Shown here: positions 21,375-23,519 of the stretch, piece after piece
Position numbering within the stretch: the stretch's first letter is position 1
Layout: every line of letters begins with the position of its first letter
From: Oscillospiraceae bacterium
GTDB lineage: Bacteria; Bacillota; Clostridia; Oscillospirales; Ruminococcaceae
Direction: 5' to 3'
Assembly (NCBI GenBank): GCA_022511485.1
Contig: JAFLUJ010000012.1
Location: forward strand, 1 to 23,519
Length of the DNA: 23,519 nt
The notes under the pieces: model-generated
The model's input: only the letters and a program-made list of their open reading frames with translations
The model's database searches: none
What the model was told of the DNA's origin: nothing
Position numbers and translations under genes: made by a program

Positions 21375-21403
21375 TTGACAAATTTTTTTAATTAGGATAT
21401 AAT
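21375..21403 (+). promoter_or_regulatory. Promoter of metG
   Basis: TTGACA (21375-21380) and TATAAT (21398-21403) are separated by 17 bases, a perfect consensus. Transcription should start near 21410, leaving a leader of about 60 bases with no room for a T-box or SAM riboswitch. Confidence 0.8.
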
Positions 21404-21470
21404 AATAAAAGTACAGCAAACTTTGCTAAATAATTGTAATCATAAATATAAAACCCAGGAGGATATAAAA

Positions 21471-23420
21471 ATGTCAAACAAAACCTTTTACATCACCACC
21501 CCTATTTACTACCCGTCGGGCAATCCCCATATCGGACACTGCTACACAACCGTAGCCTGTGACTCCATCGCCCGGTATAAGAGAATGCAGGGATATGATG
21601 TTATGTTCCTCACCGGCACAGACGAGCACGGTCAGAAGATCGAGGAAAAAGCCGCTGAAAAAGGAGTTACCCCCAAGCAGTACGTTGACGAGATCGTGGA
21701 GATCTTCAAGAAGCTCTGGTCTTATATGAATATCAGCTATGACAGATATATCCGTACAACAGACGACTACCACGTGGAAGCGGTACAGAAAATTTTCAAG
21801 GCTCTCTATGACAAGGGATACATCTATAAAGGAGAGTACAAGGGAAAATACTGCACCCCCTGCGAAAGCTTCTGGACGGAATCCCAGCTTGATGAAAACG
21901 GATGCTGTCCCGAATGTCACCGGGAGGTAAAGGAATCCAGAGAGGAAGCCTACTTCTTTAAAATGTCCCCATTTGCGGACAGGATCGAGAAACTCCTGCT
22001 TGAGACCGACTACCTCCGTCCCAAGACCCGCGCCGTTGAGCTTGTAAACAATTTCATCAAGCCGGGACTTGAAGATCTGTGCGTATCAAGAACTACATTC
22101 AAGTGGGGAATCCCTGTTACCTTTGATGACAAGCACGTCGTATATGTGTGGATAGATGCTCTTTCCAACTATATTTCAGCTCTGGGATACGAAAACAGTC
22201 AGTACAGCGACTACGAAAAATTCTGGCCTGCGGACGTCCACATGGTTGCAAAGGACATCATGCGTTTCCATGCAATAATCTGGCCAGCAATGCTTATGGC
22301 TCTTGAACAGCCACTGCCGAAGCATCTTGCAGTCCACGGCTGGATCACATTCAACGGTCAGAAAATGAGCAAATCCCTTGGCAATGTTGTAGACCCTCTT
22401 ATTTTGGGCGAAAGATACAGTCCGGACGCTATCCGTTATCACATCATGCGGGAAATGGCTCTCGGCTCGGACAGCTCATTCTCCAATAAGATAATGATAG
22501 ACCGCATCAATTCCGACCTTGCCAACGACCTTGGAAACCTTGTTTCCCGCACCGTTGCAATGGTTATCAAATATTTTGACGGAACACTCCCTGCGGAACG
22601 GGAAGCAGACCCACTTGACGACGAGCTTATTTCCATGGCAAAGGCTCTCCGGGACAACGTTGACAGGTTCGTGGACGAAACTCAGCTCAACAATGCCCTT
22701 GCAGAGATATTCAAGGTAATAAGCAGAGCAAATAAATATATTGACGAGACTGCTCCCTGGGTTCTTGCCAAGGACGAATCAAAGAAAGCCCGTCTTGCCA
22801 CAGTGCTTTATAATCTGCTGGAAGCAATAAGAATTTCGACTACATTGCTTTCCTGCTTCATGCCCACAACAATGCCGAAGGTCTGGGAGCAGATAGGCGC
22901 AGAGGACAGCGTTATCAATTATGACTGCGCAGGAAAATTCGGTGTCCTCCCTGCAAATGTCACTGTTAAAAAGGGAGAGGTGCTTTTCCCACGTCTTGAC
23001 ATTGACAAGGAGACCGAGGAGCTTAACGCCATCATTCTTAAAAACGCTCCCGCTCAGACTGAGGATACCGACAAGGCAAATCTTGTTCCTATTGCGGATA
23101 CCATTAAAATTGAGGATTTCGGAAAGGTAGACCTTCGTGTCGCAGAAATAAAGGCTTGCGAAAAAGTCCCCAAGGCAAAGAAGCTTCTCTGCTTGCAGCT
23201 TGACGACGGCTTCGGAACACGTCAGGTAGTTTCGGGGATCGCAAAGTGGTACTCTCCGGAAGACCTTATCGGAAAGAAGATAATCGTTGTTGCAAATCTT
23301 GCTCCCGCTACACTCTGCGGAGTAGAATCCAACGGAATGATAGTCGCTGCCGACATCGAGGACGCCGCCCGTGTCATTTTCGTTGACAAGGACATCCCCA
23401 ACGGAGCAAAGCTCCGCTAA
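21471..23420 (+). CDS. metG: Methionyl-tRNA synthetase
   Basis: Charges tRNA-Met with methionine for initiation and elongation. Residues 5-320 are the Rossmann catalytic core with HIGH at 20-23 (GNPHIGHCY) and KMSKS at 298-302. The connective-peptide zinc site has Cys128, Cys131, Cys146 and Cys149, a single-knuckle form. The anticodon-binding helical domain covers about 340-500. Residues from about 548 to 649 form the C-terminal tRNA-binding (EMAP/Trbp111-like) domain (IEDFGKVDLRVAEI, VVSGIAKWY, ANLAPATLCGVESNGMIVAA), which also dimerises the enzyme. The 649-aa length is usual for the Firmicute type. The ATG at 21471 was chosen over one at 21423 because CAGGAGG lies just before it. Sole gene of its transcript within the window. 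Confidence 0.97.
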   Translation: MSNKTFYITTPIYYPSGNPHIGHCYTTVACDSIARYKRMQGYDVMFLTGTDEHGQKIEEKAAEKGVTPKQYVDEIVEIFKKLWSYMNISYDRYIRTTDDYHVEAVQKIFKALYDKGYIYKGEYKGKYCTPCESFWTESQLDENGCCPECHREVKESREEAYFFKMSPFADRIEKLLLETDYLRPKTRAVELVNNFIKPGLEDLCVSRTTFKWGIPVTFDDKHVVYVWIDALSNYISALGYENSQYSDYEKFWPADVHMVAKDIMRFHAIIWPAMLMALEQPLPKHLAVHGWITFNGQKMSKSLGNVVDPLILGERYSPDAIRYHIMREMALGSDSSFSNKIMIDRINSDLANDLGNLVSRTVAMVIKYFDGTLPAEREADPLDDELISMAKALRDNVDRFVDETQLNNALAEIFKVISRANKYIDETAPWVLAKDESKKARLATVLYNLLEAIRISTTLLSCFMPTTMPKVWEQIGAEDSVINYDCAGKFGVLPANVTVKKGEVLFPRLDIDKETEELNAIILKNAPAQTEDTDKANLVPIADTIKIEDFGKVDLRVAEIKACEKVPKAKKLLCLQLDDGFGTRQVVSGIAKWYSPEDLIGKKIIVVANLAPATLCGVESNGMIVAADIEDAARVIFVDKDIPNGAKLR

Positions 23421-23519
23421 AGGGATGTTGCACAGAACTGTTTCATGAGTAAATATATTGTGAGCAATAATGTAAATCATAATTTGGAAAATTATTTCTG
23501 TACTCTTACTGGGGAAAAC
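23421..23519. other. Short end segment with nothing recognised
   Basis: Ninety-nine AT-rich bases after the metG stop. I see no terminator hairpin, ribosome binding site or reading frame that can be supported before the window ends. Confidence 0.5.

Overview
The window reads as a chromosomal segment of a motile, low-to-moderate-GC Gram-positive bacterium of the Clostridia. A Ruminococcus-like member of the Oscillospiraceae is my best guess. The reasons are strong AGGAGG-type ribosome binding sites, sigma-A promoters of the TTGACA-17-TATAAT type, lipoprotein signal peptides, and chemotaxis genes whose products resemble clostridial versions. The genus is an inference; no rRNA or tRNA gene is present.

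Left part (1-7000, all on the minus strand): in transcription order, a branched-chain-amino-acid-type substrate-binding lipoprotein, two methyl-accepting chemotaxis proteins of identical length (639 aa) with Cache-type sensors, and a second substrate-binding lipoprotein of the ABC_sub_bind type. Neither binding protein has a permease or ATPase gene beside it. The first three genes each have a clear sigma-A promoter of their own.

Middle (7200-10590): a small HEXXH protein with four cysteines; an ECF sigma factor overlapping a membrane-anchored, anti-sigma-like gene; and, on the plus strand, a BrnT/BrnA-type toxin-antitoxin pair. A bidirectional terminator separates the antitoxin from the chemotaxis operon.

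Chemotaxis operon (10592-15839, minus strand): cheA-cheW-cheR-cheB. CheA carries two tandem copies of its P2-like domain. A degenerate 20-bp tandem repeat lies between cheA and cheW, and a large stem-loop lies between cheR and cheB. cheY, cheC and cheD are not in the window. Divergent from cheA is a plus-strand pair: a 605-aa protein with a possible FliK-like C-terminus, and a 98-aa stand-alone FlhB C-terminal-like protein. The pair suggests a link between this chemotaxis locus and flagellar export.

Right part (18420-23519): minus-strand tatD with an overlapping gene of unknown function, and an unknown lipoprotein. A 700-bp intergenic region follows, with three sigma-A-like promoters; one of them drives a short, terminator-ended transcript with an anti-Shine-Dalgarno tract (candidate small RNA). 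Last is metG on the plus strand.

The less ordinary content is non-coding: a dispersed 60-65 bp element found directly downstream of two unrelated genes in the same relative orientation, a second family of GC-rich hairpins, the cheA-cheW tandem repeat, and the candidate sRNA. I found no CRISPR array, insertion sequence or prophage.
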